Source: an uncultured Spirochaetaceae bacterium
Lineage (GTDB): Bacteria > Spirochaetota > Spirochaetia > Sphaerochaetales > Sphaerochaetaceae
Assembly (NCBI GenBank): GCA_944389145.1
Contig: CALXLH010000003.1
Span: 120,209 to 184,208 of the forward strand
Direction of reading: 5' to 3'
DNA length: 64,000 nucleotides
Shown here: one piece after another, positions 53,897 to 62,050 of the stretch
Layout of the letters: each line of letters starts with the position of its first letter
How positions within the stretch are numbered: the stretch's first letter is position 1
Program-made: the position numbers and the translations under genes
The notes under the pieces: generated by a model
Databases searched by the model: none
Told to the model about the DNA's origin: nothing
The model's input: the letters and a program-made list of their open reading frames with translations, nothing else

Positions 53897-53915
53897 GCGT
53901 GTGCGAACACGCAAA
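53897..53915 (+). promoter_or_regulatory. LacI operator of the sulfatase transporter operon
   Basis: GCGTGTGCGAACACGC (53897-53912) is a 6-4-6 inverted repeat. It contains CGAACACGCAAA, identical to the site before the regulator gene, and is placed where a bound repressor would block the polymerase. Confidence 0.65.
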
Positions 53916-53930
53916 TAAAAAGGAGAGTAT

Positions 53931-54980
53931 ATGAAAAAGATTCTTCTGGGGTTCGTTTGCCTTGTTCTCGCAATTGGAATGGTAGCTGCTGGTGGCTCGA
54001 AGGAAGTCGCTGAGGATGGAACCGGTGCGGTTCTTCGCGTAGGTCTTCTTCCGCTGTCTGTCGGCGTTCCTGTGCAGTATGCCGCCGATCAGGGCTGGTT
54101 CGAGGAAGAGGGGCTCAATGTCGAGCTTGAGTATTTCGCCACGGGCGCTCCTGTGAATGAGGCCATCGCCGCTGAGGAGCTTGATGTCGCAGCCTCTGGC
54201 TTTGCCTCCGTGTATTCGCTCGCCAATGCCGGATGCGTGTGGCTTGCGGATATCAACACGACAGGCGGAATGGGCATCTACGCCAGGGAAGGCAGTCCTA
54301 TCGTCGCTGCTGGCAATACCGTTCCTGAGCTTCCAGAGGTGCTTGGATCCGCGGATACGCTGAGGGGCAAGCAGATCCTCGAGCCGCTTGGCACTGCTGG
54401 CCAGTACATGGTCGAGAGCTATGTCGGCGTGTTCGGGCTTGAGCCGTGGGATGTCCAGCAGGTGAACATGGAATGGGCACCGGCCTTCCAGGCTTACCAG
54501 ACGGGAGAGGGTGACCTCTGTGCCGGAAATCCGCCGTACAGCTATCAGATGGAAGAGATCGGATACACGAAGGTCTGCAGCTTCGAGGATGTCACCGGCG
54601 TTGATATGATGGATGGCCTCTTCGCCCGCGGAGAGATCGTCGAGTCAAGGCCTCAGGATGTCACGAAGCTCGTGAAGTGCATAGTCCGCGCCATGGACGA
54701 TCTCCAGGACGAGGAGCTTAGGAAGGAATACACGACCAAGTTCTATGCCGATAACGGCGTTGCCTTCTCTGAGGCTGATCTGATGCACGAGATTGAGGAT
54801 AGGGCATATGTAGGAAAGGATTACATGAGCCAGGAGGGCTACAAGCTCGGTGAGGCCTGGATCGCGATCACTGACTTCCTCGTGCGCGCTGAGAAGATCA
54901 CCGCGGATAACGCTCCTAACGTAGCGGCTTCCATAAATACCGAGATCATCTCCAACGCGACTGGAATGGATATCAATTAA
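53931..54980 (+). CDS. NitT/TauT/SsuA-type ABC substrate-binding protein
   Basis: Extracellular binding protein (349 aa) of the nitrate/taurine/alkanesulfonate group. A signal peptide MKKILLGFVCLVLAIGMVAA is followed by GGSKEV; no lipobox cysteine is seen, so release or an uncleaved anchor is possible. The family pattern RVGLLPLSVGVPVQYAADQG then WFEEEGLNVELEYF fits SsuA/TauA. Because a sulfatase ends the operon, a sulfonated or sulfated organic solute is the likely ligand (inference). It has a strong AAGGAG and is followed by an internal terminator. Confidence 0.92.
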   Translation: MKKILLGFVCLVLAIGMVAAGGSKEVAEDGTGAVLRVGLLPLSVGVPVQYAADQGWFEEEGLNVELEYFATGAPVNEAIAAEELDVAASGFASVYSLANAGCVWLADINTTGGMGIYAREGSPIVAAGNTVPELPEVLGSADTLRGKQILEPLGTAGQYMVESYVGVFGLEPWDVQQVNMEWAPAFQAYQTGEGDLCAGNPPYSYQMEEIGYTKVCSFEDVTGVDMMDGLFARGEIVESRPQDVTKLVKCIVRAMDDLQDEELRKEYTTKFYADNGVAFSEADLMHEIEDRAYVGKDYMSQEGYKLGEAWIAITDFLVRAEKITADNAPNVAASINTEIISNATGMDIN

Positions 54981-54992
54981 GCATAGATAGCC

Positions 54993-55024
54993 GGGGAGGC
55001 TGTCATGGCCTCCCCTCTTTTTTT
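54993..55024 (+). terminator. Terminator inside the operon, after the binding-protein gene
   Basis: A perfect 8-bp stem GGGGAGGC/GCCTCCCC with a 7-base loop, followed by TCTTTTTTTC. It should stop most transcripts after the binding-protein gene and let only part continue into the permeases. Confidence 0.85.
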
Positions 55025-55038
55025 CTCGGAGGATTAAC

Positions 55039-55818
55039 GTGTCAAGCAAGAAGAAGAGCTATCTATGGTTATCTATACTATCGATAGTCGTATTCGTATT
55101 GGTATGGTATCTGGCCTGCGATGTGCTTAAGCTTACTAAGCCATCGACGCTTCCAGGTCCAGTCACGGTCGTAAAGACCTTCATCGCTAAGCTGACATCG
55201 ACGGCTCCTGACGGGGCGACGCTGTTCCAGCATATCGGGTCATCGCTCCAGATCGCGATGAGCGGTTGGGCCATGGGCGTCGTGATAGGAACGCCTCTCG
55301 GCATAGCGATGGCCTGGTATAAGAAGATAGACCTTTACGCCAGGCCGCTGTTCGATCTTATCCGTCCTGTTCCGGGATTGGCGTGGATCCCTCTCATGAT
55401 CCTTCTCTTCGGAATCGGGCTGACCTCGAAGATCGTCACGGTCTTCCTTTCGGCCTTCGTGCCTTGCGTACTCAACAGCTATACCGGCATAAGGCAGACC
55501 AAGGACGTCCATCTCTGGGTCGGACAGACATTCGGAGCCTCTGATTTCCAGATGCTCATGAAGATCGCCGTTCCGACATCCCTTCCGCTCGTGATGACGG
55601 GAGTGAGGGTCGCACTCGGTGCTTCATGGACCTGCATCGTCGCAGCGGAGATGCTGGCCAGCACGAAGGGGCTTGGCTATATGATCCAGCAGGCAAGGGG
55701 TATCTATCGTCCTGACATCATCATATGCGGCATGATAACGATCGGTATCATCGGCGCATTGTTCTCATGGCTTCTGACGCTGGTCGAGAGGAAGGTCATA
55801 AAAGGGGTGAAGAGATGA
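55039..55818 (+). CDS. SsuC/TauC-type ABC permease 1
   Basis: Permease (259 aa) of the nitrate/sulfonate family with six membrane segments and a permease loop VGQTFGASDFQMLMKIAVP (EAA-like) near residue 165. Residues GAQTFGA... are typical of the TauC type. It begins with GTG 55039 after CGGAGG and overlaps permease 2 by four bases. Having two permeases suggests a heterodimeric channel. Confidence 0.92.
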   Translation: MSSKKKSYLWLSILSIVVFVLVWYLACDVLKLTKPSTLPGPVTVVKTFIAKLTSTAPDGATLFQHIGSSLQIAMSGWAMGVVIGTPLGIAMAWYKKIDLYARPLFDLIRPVPGLAWIPLMILLFGIGLTSKIVTVFLSAFVPCVLNSYTGIRQTKDVHLWVGQTFGASDFQMLMKIAVPTSLPLVMTGVRVALGASWTCIVAAEMLASTKGLGYMIQQARGIYRPDIIICGMITIGIIGALFSWLLTLVERKVIKGVKR

Positions 55819-56609
55819 CAGGTCGTAATCTTAAGGGCATAAGCAAGTATAAGAAGATATATGCAGCGGTGATCTCCATCTTCGTATTCCTCTGCATATG
55901 GCAGCTTGCCGTCATGTTCACCGATGTCGGCATAGTGATGGTAGGTCCTATAGAGGTCATTAAGCTGTTCTTCGTCAGCATGGTCAAGCCGATAGGCCAT
56001 GATACCATACAGATGCATATCGTCTGGAGCCTCTCTAGGGTAATGACAGGATTCGTGATCGGTTCTGCGCTTGGAGTGGTGCTGGGTATCCTCATGGGCT
56101 GGTTCCGCCCGATGAACGCGCTGTTCAGGCCTATATATGAGATCATAAGGCCGATTCCGCCGATCGCTTGGATTCCTCTTTCGATCGTATGGTTCGGAAT
56201 CGGGGAACCGTCAAAGTACTTCATCATCTTCCTCGCCGCGTTCTCCGCGATAACGATGAACGCCTTTGCCGGCGTACGCGCGGTAGATCCGGAGCTGATC
56301 GGGGCGGCCCGTATGCTTGGCGCGAATAACCGCCAGGTATTCACCACGATAGTCCTCCCGTCATGCGTTCCGCATATCTTCGCGGGCCTGCAGATCGCCA
56401 TCGGATCGTCTTGGGCGACCGTTGTCGCTGCGGAGATGGTCAGGGCTTCCCAGGGTGTCGGCTGGGTAATCATCAGGGGACAGGATTCCAACAGCACGGT
56501 CCAGATAATGGTTGGTATCGTCGCTGTAGGTATCGTAGGCTTCGCCCTTGCTGTCCTGATGAGATGGATCGAAGCCAAGCTTTGCGCTTGGAATGTGAGG
56601 GGCAGATGA
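55815..56609 (+). CDS. SsuC/TauC-type ABC permease 2
   Basis: Second permease (264 aa), related to but clearly different from the first. The loop reads IGAARMLGANNRQVFTTIVL near residue 165, followed by ATVVAAEMVRASQGVGWVI. It starts at ATG 55815, overlapping the first permease stop; the longer frame to 55725 is an overlap artefact. It overlaps the next ATPase gene by 4 bases. Confidence 0.92.
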   Translation: MTGRNLKGISKYKKIYAAVISIFVFLCIWQLAVMFTDVGIVMVGPIEVIKLFFVSMVKPIGHDTIQMHIVWSLSRVMTGFVIGSALGVVLGILMGWFRPMNALFRPIYEIIRPIPPIAWIPLSIVWFGIGEPSKYFIIFLAAFSAITMNAFAGVRAVDPELIGAARMLGANNRQVFTTIVLPSCVPHIFAGLQIAIGSSWATVVAAEMVRASQGVGWVIIRGQDSNSTVQIMVGIVAVGIVGFALAVLMRWIEAKLCAWNVRGR

Positions 56610-57361
56610 GTAAGGAAATGATAATCTGCGACAATGTCTCAAAGACCTTCGAGACATCTCGCGGTGATGTGAATGTAATCGGGAACGTGAGCCTGACAGT
56701 CAACGAGAACGAGCTTCTCGTGCTGTTCGGACCGGGACAGTGCGGTAAGAGTACCCTGCTCAACTGCATGTCGGGACTCGAGCGAGTCACGACAGGGTCC
56801 GTTACGATAAACGGCAGGACCATCGACTCTCCGGGACCGGACAGAGGCGTCGTATATCAGCGCACGGCGCTCTTCCCATGGCTTACCGTCATGGGAAACG
56901 TCGAGTATGGCCCGAAGGTCAGGGGCATGTCGAAGAGCGAGAGGCGTGAGAAGGCCCAGTATTATATCAACCTCGTGGGGCTTGAGGGATTCGAGAACTC
57001 CTATCCTAACCAGCTTTCCGGCGGAATGCAGCAGCGCGTCGGCATCGCCAGGGCCTACTGCAACGAGCCCGATGTCCTCTTCATGGATGAGCCGTTCGGC
57101 CATCTCGATGCACAGACTAGGTATCTGATGCAGGAGGACCTGATAAAGATCTGGGAGAAGGAGAAAAGGACGGTCGTGTTCGTCACGAACAATATCGAGG
57201 AGGCAGTATATCTTGCAGATAGGATAGCCGTTCTCACGAATTGTCCCACGACGGTAAAGACCGAGTATGAGATCAATCTTCCCCGTCCGAGGGACTACAT
57301 CGATCCGGAATTCCTCAGGCTTCGCGAGGAGATAAGCTCTGTGGTCGACAAGGCGCTTTAA
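56606..57361 (+). CDS. SsuB/TauB-type ABC ATPase 1, H-loop His replaced
   Basis: ATPase (251 aa). Walker A GPGQCGKST, Q-loop VVYQRTALFPW, signature LSGGMQQRVGIARAY and Walker B VLFMDEPFGHLD are normal. The H-loop reads FVTNNIEEAVYL, so the switch histidine (normally VTHD) is Asn. The Cys in Walker A is also unusual. It starts at ATG 56606, inside permease 2. It pairs with the next ATPase. Confidence 0.92.
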   Translation: MSKEMIICDNVSKTFETSRGDVNVIGNVSLTVNENELLVLFGPGQCGKSTLLNCMSGLERVTTGSVTINGRTIDSPGPDRGVVYQRTALFPWLTVMGNVEYGPKVRGMSKSERREKAQYYINLVGLEGFENSYPNQLSGGMQQRVGIARAYCNEPDVLFMDEPFGHLDAQTRYLMQEDLIKIWEKEKRTVVFVTNNIEEAVYLADRIAVLTNCPTTVKTEYEINLPRPRDYIDPEFLRLREEISSVVDKAL

Positions 57362-57371
57362 GGAGGTCGGG

Positions 57372-58112
57372 ATGAGCGAGACTATCGTAAAAGTAAACCA
57401 TATGACAAAGAAGTTCGGTGATCTCCTGGTGCTTGATGATGTGTCATTTGATGTGAAGAAGGGGGAGTTCCTCTGCATCGTCGGACCCACCGGATGCGGA
57501 AAGACTACATTCCTGAACTGCATCACCAAGCTTTACGAGCCGACTGCGGGAGAGATCCTCATCAATGACAAGCCTGTGAATCTCAAGGAGGATAATATCG
57601 CATATATCTTCCAGGAGTATTCGACGATGTCATGGCTGACCGTTGAGCAGAATGTCGCGTTCGGGCTTGAGATCAAGAAGAAGCCTAAGGACTTCATAAA
57701 GCAGGAAGTGGATGAGGTGCTGGAGATGGTCGGACTGACGAAGTACCGTGACTATTATCCTTCGGAACTCTCCACCTCCATGCTGCAGAGGGTCGTCATA
57801 GCAAGGGCCTTCGCGGTCAAGCCGCAGCTCCTGCTGATGGATGAGCCTTATGGACAGCTTGATGTGGAGCTTAGGTTCCGCCTTGAGGATGAGCTGCTGA
57901 ATCTGTGGAGGAAGACAGGCACGACCGTTATCTTCATCACGCATAATATAGAGGAAGCAGTATACCTTAGTCAGAATATTCTTGTCCTGACCAATAAGCC
58001 TACGACGATAAAGGCGAAGCTGGAGAATGATCTGCCATTCCCGAGGAACGTCACATCGCCGGAGTTCATCGATATCAGAAGTAAGGTAACGGATCTGATC
58101 AAATGGTGGTAA
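57372..58112 (+). CDS. SsuB/TauB-type ABC ATPase 2, degenerate signature
   Basis: Second ATPase (246 aa), 10 bases after the first with AAGGAGG. Walker A GPTGCGKTT, Q-loop YIFQEYSTMSW, Walker B LLLMDEPYGQLD and H-loop FITHNIEEAVYL are normal. The ABC signature, usually LSGGQ, is LSTSMLQRVVIARAF. With ATPase 1 it would form a dimer with one consensus and one degenerate ATP site. Confidence 0.92.
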   Translation: MSETIVKVNHMTKKFGDLLVLDDVSFDVKKGEFLCIVGPTGCGKTTFLNCITKLYEPTAGEILINDKPVNLKEDNIAYIFQEYSTMSWLTVEQNVAFGLEIKKKPKDFIKQEVDEVLEMVGLTKYRDYYPSELSTSMLQRVVIARAFAVKPQLLLMDEPYGQLDVELRFRLEDELLNLWRKTGTTVIFITHNIEEAVYLSQNILVLTNKPTTIKAKLENDLPFPRNVTSPEFIDIRSKVTDLIKWW

Positions 58113-58123
58113 GGAGGTAGGTA

Positions 58124-59587
58124 ATGCGTGCGATAATGCTGATGTTCGATACCCTTAATCGTAGGATGCTCAGCGCCTATGGATGCGACTGGACCAGAAC
58201 GCCTAATTTCCAGAGGCTTGCAGAGCGTACCGTCGTCTTCGATAACTGCTACGCAGGCAGCCTGCCTTGCATGCCTGCTCGCCGTGAGCTGCATACTGGC
58301 CGCTATAATTTCCTTCACAGGAGCTGGGGGCCTATCGAGCCGTTTGATGACTCGATTCCCGAGATGATCGGCAAGGCTGGTATCCATACGCATATGATCA
58401 CGGACCATCAGCATTATTGGGAGGATGGCGGAGCCACGTATCATAACAGATATACCTCTTATGAGTTCGTCAGGGGGCAGGAAGGCGACAGATGGAAGGG
58501 GGATGTGAAGGATCCTGTGATTCCTGAGCATCTTGGACGCCTCTGGCGGCAGGATGTGGTCAACCGGTCCTATTTCATAAAGGCTGGCAAGCAGCCGCTT
58601 TCTGACGTGTTCCGCCTTGGACTGGAATTCCTTGAGAAGAACAAGGCTGAGGATAACTGGTTCCTGCATTGGGAATGCTTTGATCCGCACGAGCCGTTCT
58701 TCACCGCTGATGATAAGTATATCAGGATGTATCCAGATGATTATAAGGGGCCGAAGTTCGATTGGCCTGATTACGCAGAGGTGACAGAAGGTCCCGATGC
58801 TGTCCAGCATTGTCGCTATGAGTATGCAGCATTGCTGACGATGTGCGATGAGTACCTTGGTCATTTTATTGATTTTATGGACGAGAATGACATGTGGAAG
58901 GATACTGCGGTCATCGTCAATACCGATCATGGATTCTTCCTCGGAGAGCATGATTTTTGGGGTAAGAGCGCCCATCCCTGGTACAACGAGACGGTTCATC
59001 TGCCGCTGTTCATATGGGATCCGCGTTCAGGAAGGAAGGGAGAGAGGCGAGAGGCGCTGGTTCAGAATATCGACGTGGCAGTGACCCTCCTCCGGTACTT
59101 CGGCCTTGAGCCTACTCCTGATATGCTTGGCCATGACCTCAGGGATACGATCGATCATGATGAGAAGGTGAGGGAGTATGCGCTCTTCGGCCTTCATGGT
59201 GCGCACGTTAACATAACCGATGGCAGATACGTGTATATGAGGGCTCCTGCTACAGAGGACAATTCTCCATTGTATAACTATACGGATATGCCTACGCACA
59301 TGCGCTGCCTGTTCTCTGTCGATGAGATGCGAAAGGCGGAGCTTCATAAGGGATTCTCATTTACCAAGGGCGTTCCTCTCTTGAGGATTCCTTCCGTTGA
59401 GGATAAGACTGGCGATACCGCGGCGAAGCACAGGATGGAGACGATGCTCTTCGATCTTAAGGCGGATCCGGAACAGAAGCATCCGCTGCATGATGATGCG
59501 GTAGAGCAGAGGATGATTGATGCCTTGAAGGCTACGATGAAGGAGAACGATGCTCCTGAGGAGCAGTATGTGAGGCTGGGGCTTTAG
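58124..59587 (+). CDS. Sulfatase family hydrolase (cytoplasmic)
   Basis: Type I sulfatase-fold enzyme (487 aa). The activation motif LPCMPARRELHTGRY holds CxPxR, with the Cys to be converted to formylglycine. Metal ligands are seen in MLMFDTLNRRML at the N-terminus and NTDHGFFLGEHDFWGKSA near residue 270. There is no signal peptide, so it should act in the cytoplasm on an imported sulfate ester. A phosphonate-monoester hydrolase is an alternative. Start ATG 58124 after AAGGAGG. No sulfatase-maturase gene is in the window. Confidence 0.92.
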   Translation: MRAIMLMFDTLNRRMLSAYGCDWTRTPNFQRLAERTVVFDNCYAGSLPCMPARRELHTGRYNFLHRSWGPIEPFDDSIPEMIGKAGIHTHMITDHQHYWEDGGATYHNRYTSYEFVRGQEGDRWKGDVKDPVIPEHLGRLWRQDVVNRSYFIKAGKQPLSDVFRLGLEFLEKNKAEDNWFLHWECFDPHEPFFTADDKYIRMYPDDYKGPKFDWPDYAEVTEGPDAVQHCRYEYAALLTMCDEYLGHFIDFMDENDMWKDTAVIVNTDHGFFLGEHDFWGKSAHPWYNETVHLPLFIWDPRSGRKGERREALVQNIDVAVTLLRYFGLEPTPDMLGHDLRDTIDHDEKVREYALFGLHGAHVNITDGRYVYMRAPATEDNSPLYNYTDMPTHMRCLFSVDEMRKAELHKGFSFTKGVPLLRIPSVEDKTGDTAAKHRMETMLFDLKADPEQKHPLHDDAVEQRMIDALKATMKENDAPEEQYVRLGL

Positions 59588-59598
59588 GAAGACGATGA

Positions 59599-59629
59599 CG
59601 GATAGGTCCGTGTGCCAAGAACCTATCCG
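59599..59629 (+). terminator. Possible terminator after the sulfatase gene
   Basis: A 9-bp stem CGGATAGGT/ACCTATCCG with a 13-base loop. No T-tract follows, so this is only moderately convincing. Confidence 0.4.
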
Positions 59630-59647
59630 CCTATCTCATCATAAGCC

Positions 59648-59676
59648 TTGATTGAAACAGATTCTTCTGCTACTCT
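59648..59676 (+). promoter_or_regulatory. Promoter of tRNA-Cys
   Basis: TTGATT (59648-59653), 17 bp, TACTCT (59671-59676), about 20 bases before the tRNA 5' end. The -35 matches the tRNA-Ala promoter. Confidence 0.7.
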
Positions 59677-59696
59677 CTTTAAGCAACTTAATATGT

Positions 59697-59770
59697 GGTG
59701 CGATACCCAAGTGGCCTAAGGGGACGGTCTGCAAAACCGTTTTTCATCGGTTCGAATCCGATTCGCACCT
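59697..59770 (+). tRNA. tRNA-Cys (GCA)
   Basis: A complete cloverleaf: acceptor GGTGCGA/TCGCACC, anticodon stem ACGGT/ACCGT with loop CTGCAAA (anticodon GCA), T arm ATCGGTTCGAATCCGAT, discriminator T as expected for Cys. CCA is not encoded. Its 3' part is copied imperfectly at 62051-62127. Confidence 0.96.
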
Positions 59771-59776
59771 TACTGA

Positions 59777-59806
59777 GGCTCCTTGGATCTGGCAGGGAGC
59801 CTTTTA
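59777..59806 (+). terminator. Terminator of tRNA-Cys
   Basis: GGCTCC/GGAGCC stem followed by TTTTAC, directly downstream of the tRNA. It is also part of the duplicated segment. Confidence 0.75.
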
Positions 59807-60074
59807 CATATCATATTCAGAGGAACGCCGATGCTCCTGCTGGATTGATGCGATTTGATATACGGAATAACTCAATTGTAGAGAGTCAAAGCTTCTATTA
59901 CGTGATTTATCCCTTTTGTTATGATAATCGTTACTATTTAATGATTTTCGTACTATTCTATTAACCTGTATGAGTACAGTTTCCGATGTAAGGAATAAGG
60001 TGATAAACGACCTATCCGTTACATAGGAAACGAGGTTGTCAGGAAATGTGGAAGGAGCTGATGGCGGAATAAGA
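59807..60074. other. AT-richer non-coding stretch after tRNA-Cys
   Basis: No supported gene. Base composition turns AT-rich just after the tRNA terminator, as at an island edge. I see no integrase, repeat array or clear promoter. Confidence 0.5.
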
Positions 60075-60242
60075 ATGGAGTTAGCATGCTTAGCTGTGTA
60101 TGGTAATGGTGTGATGGATAGTTACGGCGATTATTCCTATGATTTCGCTGTAGATGAATCTGATACAATTCATTCATATACGTCGATAGCTGTTATAAGC
60201 CTTGCTACTGGACAGAGAGTCGAGATGGGGCCAGAAATCTAG
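60075..60242 (+). CDS. Possible short unknown protein
   Basis: A 55-codon frame from ATG 60075 (an in-frame TTG exists at 60036). It is preceded by GGCGGAATAAGA, a fair ribosome site, and ends at a point 22 bases before the next gene start. The product (MELACLAVYGNGVMD... ending RVEMGPEI) has no recognisable motif. It may be a fragment of a larger lost gene. Confidence 0.35.
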   Translation: MELACLAVYGNGVMDSYGDYSYDFAVDESDTIHSYTSIAVISLATGQRVEMGPEI

Positions 60243-60264
60243 TGCTATTTGGATGGAGAATGAT

Positions 60265-61614
60265 ATGACCATGGAAGGAAAGAACATAGAATTCAAAAGA
60301 GAACTTGCTGATAGTATCGAGAAGGATGTCGTATCATTCCTCAATACACTAGGTGGAGAGATATATATTGGCATTGATAACGATGGCACCGTCGTCGGAG
60401 TTGATGATCCTGATGCCGTCCAGCTTGCCTTGAGCGATAGGATCAAGAACAATATCCGCCCGGAAACACTGGGTCTCTATGATATTCATGTGGAGGAACG
60501 AGAGGGGAAGATAGTCATCAGGCTGTTTGTCTCCAGTGGCCCTGATAAGCCATATTACCTTGCAAAATACGGAAGGAGCTCTAAGGGCTGCTTTGTACGC
60601 GTAGGAGCAGCTGCTGTTCCGATGACCGACCGCATGATTGATGAGATGTATGCCTCACGGGTCCACACTTCAATCAGCATCATGGCTTCACACAGGCAGG
60701 ATCTTACGTTCAATCAGCTGAAGAGCTACTATGCCGCAAAGGGCATTACCCTTAACGATAGGTTTGCTTCATCGCTTGGGTTGCTTACAACGGATGGAAG
60801 ATACAACTTCCTGGCATTCCTGCTTGCAGATGAGAATGATATATCGATGAAGGTAGCCAAGTACGCCGGAACAGATAAATGCGATCTCTTGGAAAGCACG
60901 GAATACGGCTATTGCTGTCTTATAACAGCTACGAACCGCATCCTCGACAGAATGGCTGCTGAGAATGTGACGATGACGAAGATCACATATCCTAAGCGTA
61001 TTGAGAGGAAGCTTGTTGAGCCAGAGCCCCTCAGAGAGGCTCTCATCAACATGGTTGTCCACAATGATTACACCCGTGGCTATTCTCCTGTTGCTGAGAT
61101 ATTCTCCGACCGCATTGAGCTGACATCATATGGCGGGCTTGTCCCGGGACAAAGCGAGGAGGATTTCTTCTCCGGAGCCTCTATGCCACGTAACAGGGAA
61201 CTGATGAGGATATTCAGAGACCTTGATCTTGTTGAGCAGCTTGGCTCTGGTATGAACCGCATACTGCGTTCATATGACAGAAGCATATTCAGGATCTCTG
61301 AGCATTTCATCCGTGTTGCATTCCCGTTTGCTGAATCCCCCAATGAGAACGCTCCCAAGAATCAGTCAAAGACAGACGGTGGCACTGTAAATGGCACTGT
61401 AAATGGCACTGTAAATGGCACTGTAAATGGCACTGTAAAAGAGAAAATCAAGGAGCTTCTGAGGAAAGCTCCAGAGTCAATATATGCTGATATTGCTGAT
61501 ACAGTAGGAGTAAGCAGGAGAACAGTTGCAAGGGCAATCAGTGAAATGATGGAGAACGGTGAAATAAGGCGTGAAGGTTCTGATAAGAAGGGAACATGGG
61601 TCGTGTTGAAATAA
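60265..61614 (+). CDS. AlbA/RecG-like ATP-binding regulator with wHTH tail
   Basis: A 449-aa protein of the AlbA_2 (Schlafen-like) plus RecG-C group. Residues 1-120 are AlbA_2 (IEFKRELADSIEKDVVSFLN, then GGEIYIGIDNDGTVVGVDD). A central part includes PEPLREALINMVVHNDYTRG, GGLVPG and RDLDLVEQLGSGMNRILRSY, an ATPase-C-like helper. A winged helix ends it (IADTVGVSRRTVARAISEMM). Between them is a five-copy GTVN repeat. The start is at 60265 or 60271, with GGAGAA before the first. Such proteins are common on mobile elements and often of unknown target. Confidence 0.85.
   Translation: MTMEGKNIEFKRELADSIEKDVVSFLNTLGGEIYIGIDNDGTVVGVDDPDAVQLALSDRIKNNIRPETLGLYDIHVEEREGKIVIRLFVSSGPDKPYYLAKYGRSSKGCFVRVGAAAVPMTDRMIDEMYASRVHTSISIMASHRQDLTFNQLKSYYAAKGITLNDRFASSLGLLTTDGRYNFLAFLLADENDISMKVAKYAGTDKCDLLESTEYGYCCLITATNRILDRMAAENVTMTKITYPKRIERKLVEPEPLREALINMVVHNDYTRGYSPVAEIFSDRIELTSYGGLVPGQSEEDFFSGASMPRNRELMRIFRDLDLVEQLGSGMNRILRSYDRSIFRISEHFIRVAFPFAESPNENAPKNQSKTDGGTVNGTVNGTVNGTVNGTVKEKIKELLRKAPESIYADIADTVGVSRRTVARAISEMMENGEIRREGSDKKGTWVVLK
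61381..61440 (+). repeat. 12-bp tandem repeat, five copies, in coding sequence
   Basis: GGCACTGTAAAT is repeated four times, followed by GGCACTGTAAAA. It encodes GTVN x4 then GTVK, in frame, between the ATP-binding part and the winged helix. The copies are identical, which suggests recent expansion. Confidence 0.95.
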
Positions 61615-61713
61615 TTATTCGGAGCAGGTTGTGGAGTTTCATATAGGCGACAAGGTACGTAATAAGAGAGATGGATATTTCAGGATTGATCCTCTTAGAT
61701 AAGGAGGTTGGGA

Positions 61714-61960
61714 ATGCTTAGGCCTACAGCTGTCAATGTACTTGTCCTTGATGATGCACGTATTCTTATCGAATTCGATATGGGAGGGAGAGCGGAAGAT
61801 CATGGATGTAAAGCCTTATATCAAAGATGAATGGTATGGTATGCTAGCTGATCCTTCATACTTCCGTACGGTACGGACAAATGGCTATACGGTAGAATGG
61901 AAGGATGGACAGGATCTTTGTCCGGATGAGCTGTATTATTGCAGCACTCCAGTTAATTGA
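61714..61960 (+). pseudogene. DUF2442 protein gene broken by a frameshift
   Basis: ATG 61714 with AAGGAGG opens a frame reading MLRPTAVNVLVLDDARILIEFD, the DUF2442 N-terminus. A different frame then supplies IMDVKPYIKDEWYGMLADPS and VEWKDGQDLCPDELYY, the matching C-terminus, up to 61960. The shift falls near 61778-61785 (GATATGGGAGGGAG). Removing one base would fuse the halves. DUF2442 is a small family often near mobile elements. A sequencing error cannot be excluded. Confidence 0.75.
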
Positions 61961-62050
61961 GTATAAGCTCAGGGCCAGCTGATATCGTTAGGATAGAAAA
62001 TGGATAATTCCCCAGGCAGGAATATCCAGATGACCTGATAAGGCTGGTTC

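Noticed and set aside
59695..59964. Short open frames running through tRNA-Cys
   Set aside because: They overlap a complete tRNA and its terminator and have no ribosome site.
61381..61440. Regular repeats that might be a CRISPR array
   Set aside because: The units are 12 bp, directly adjacent, in frame inside a gene and without spacers.
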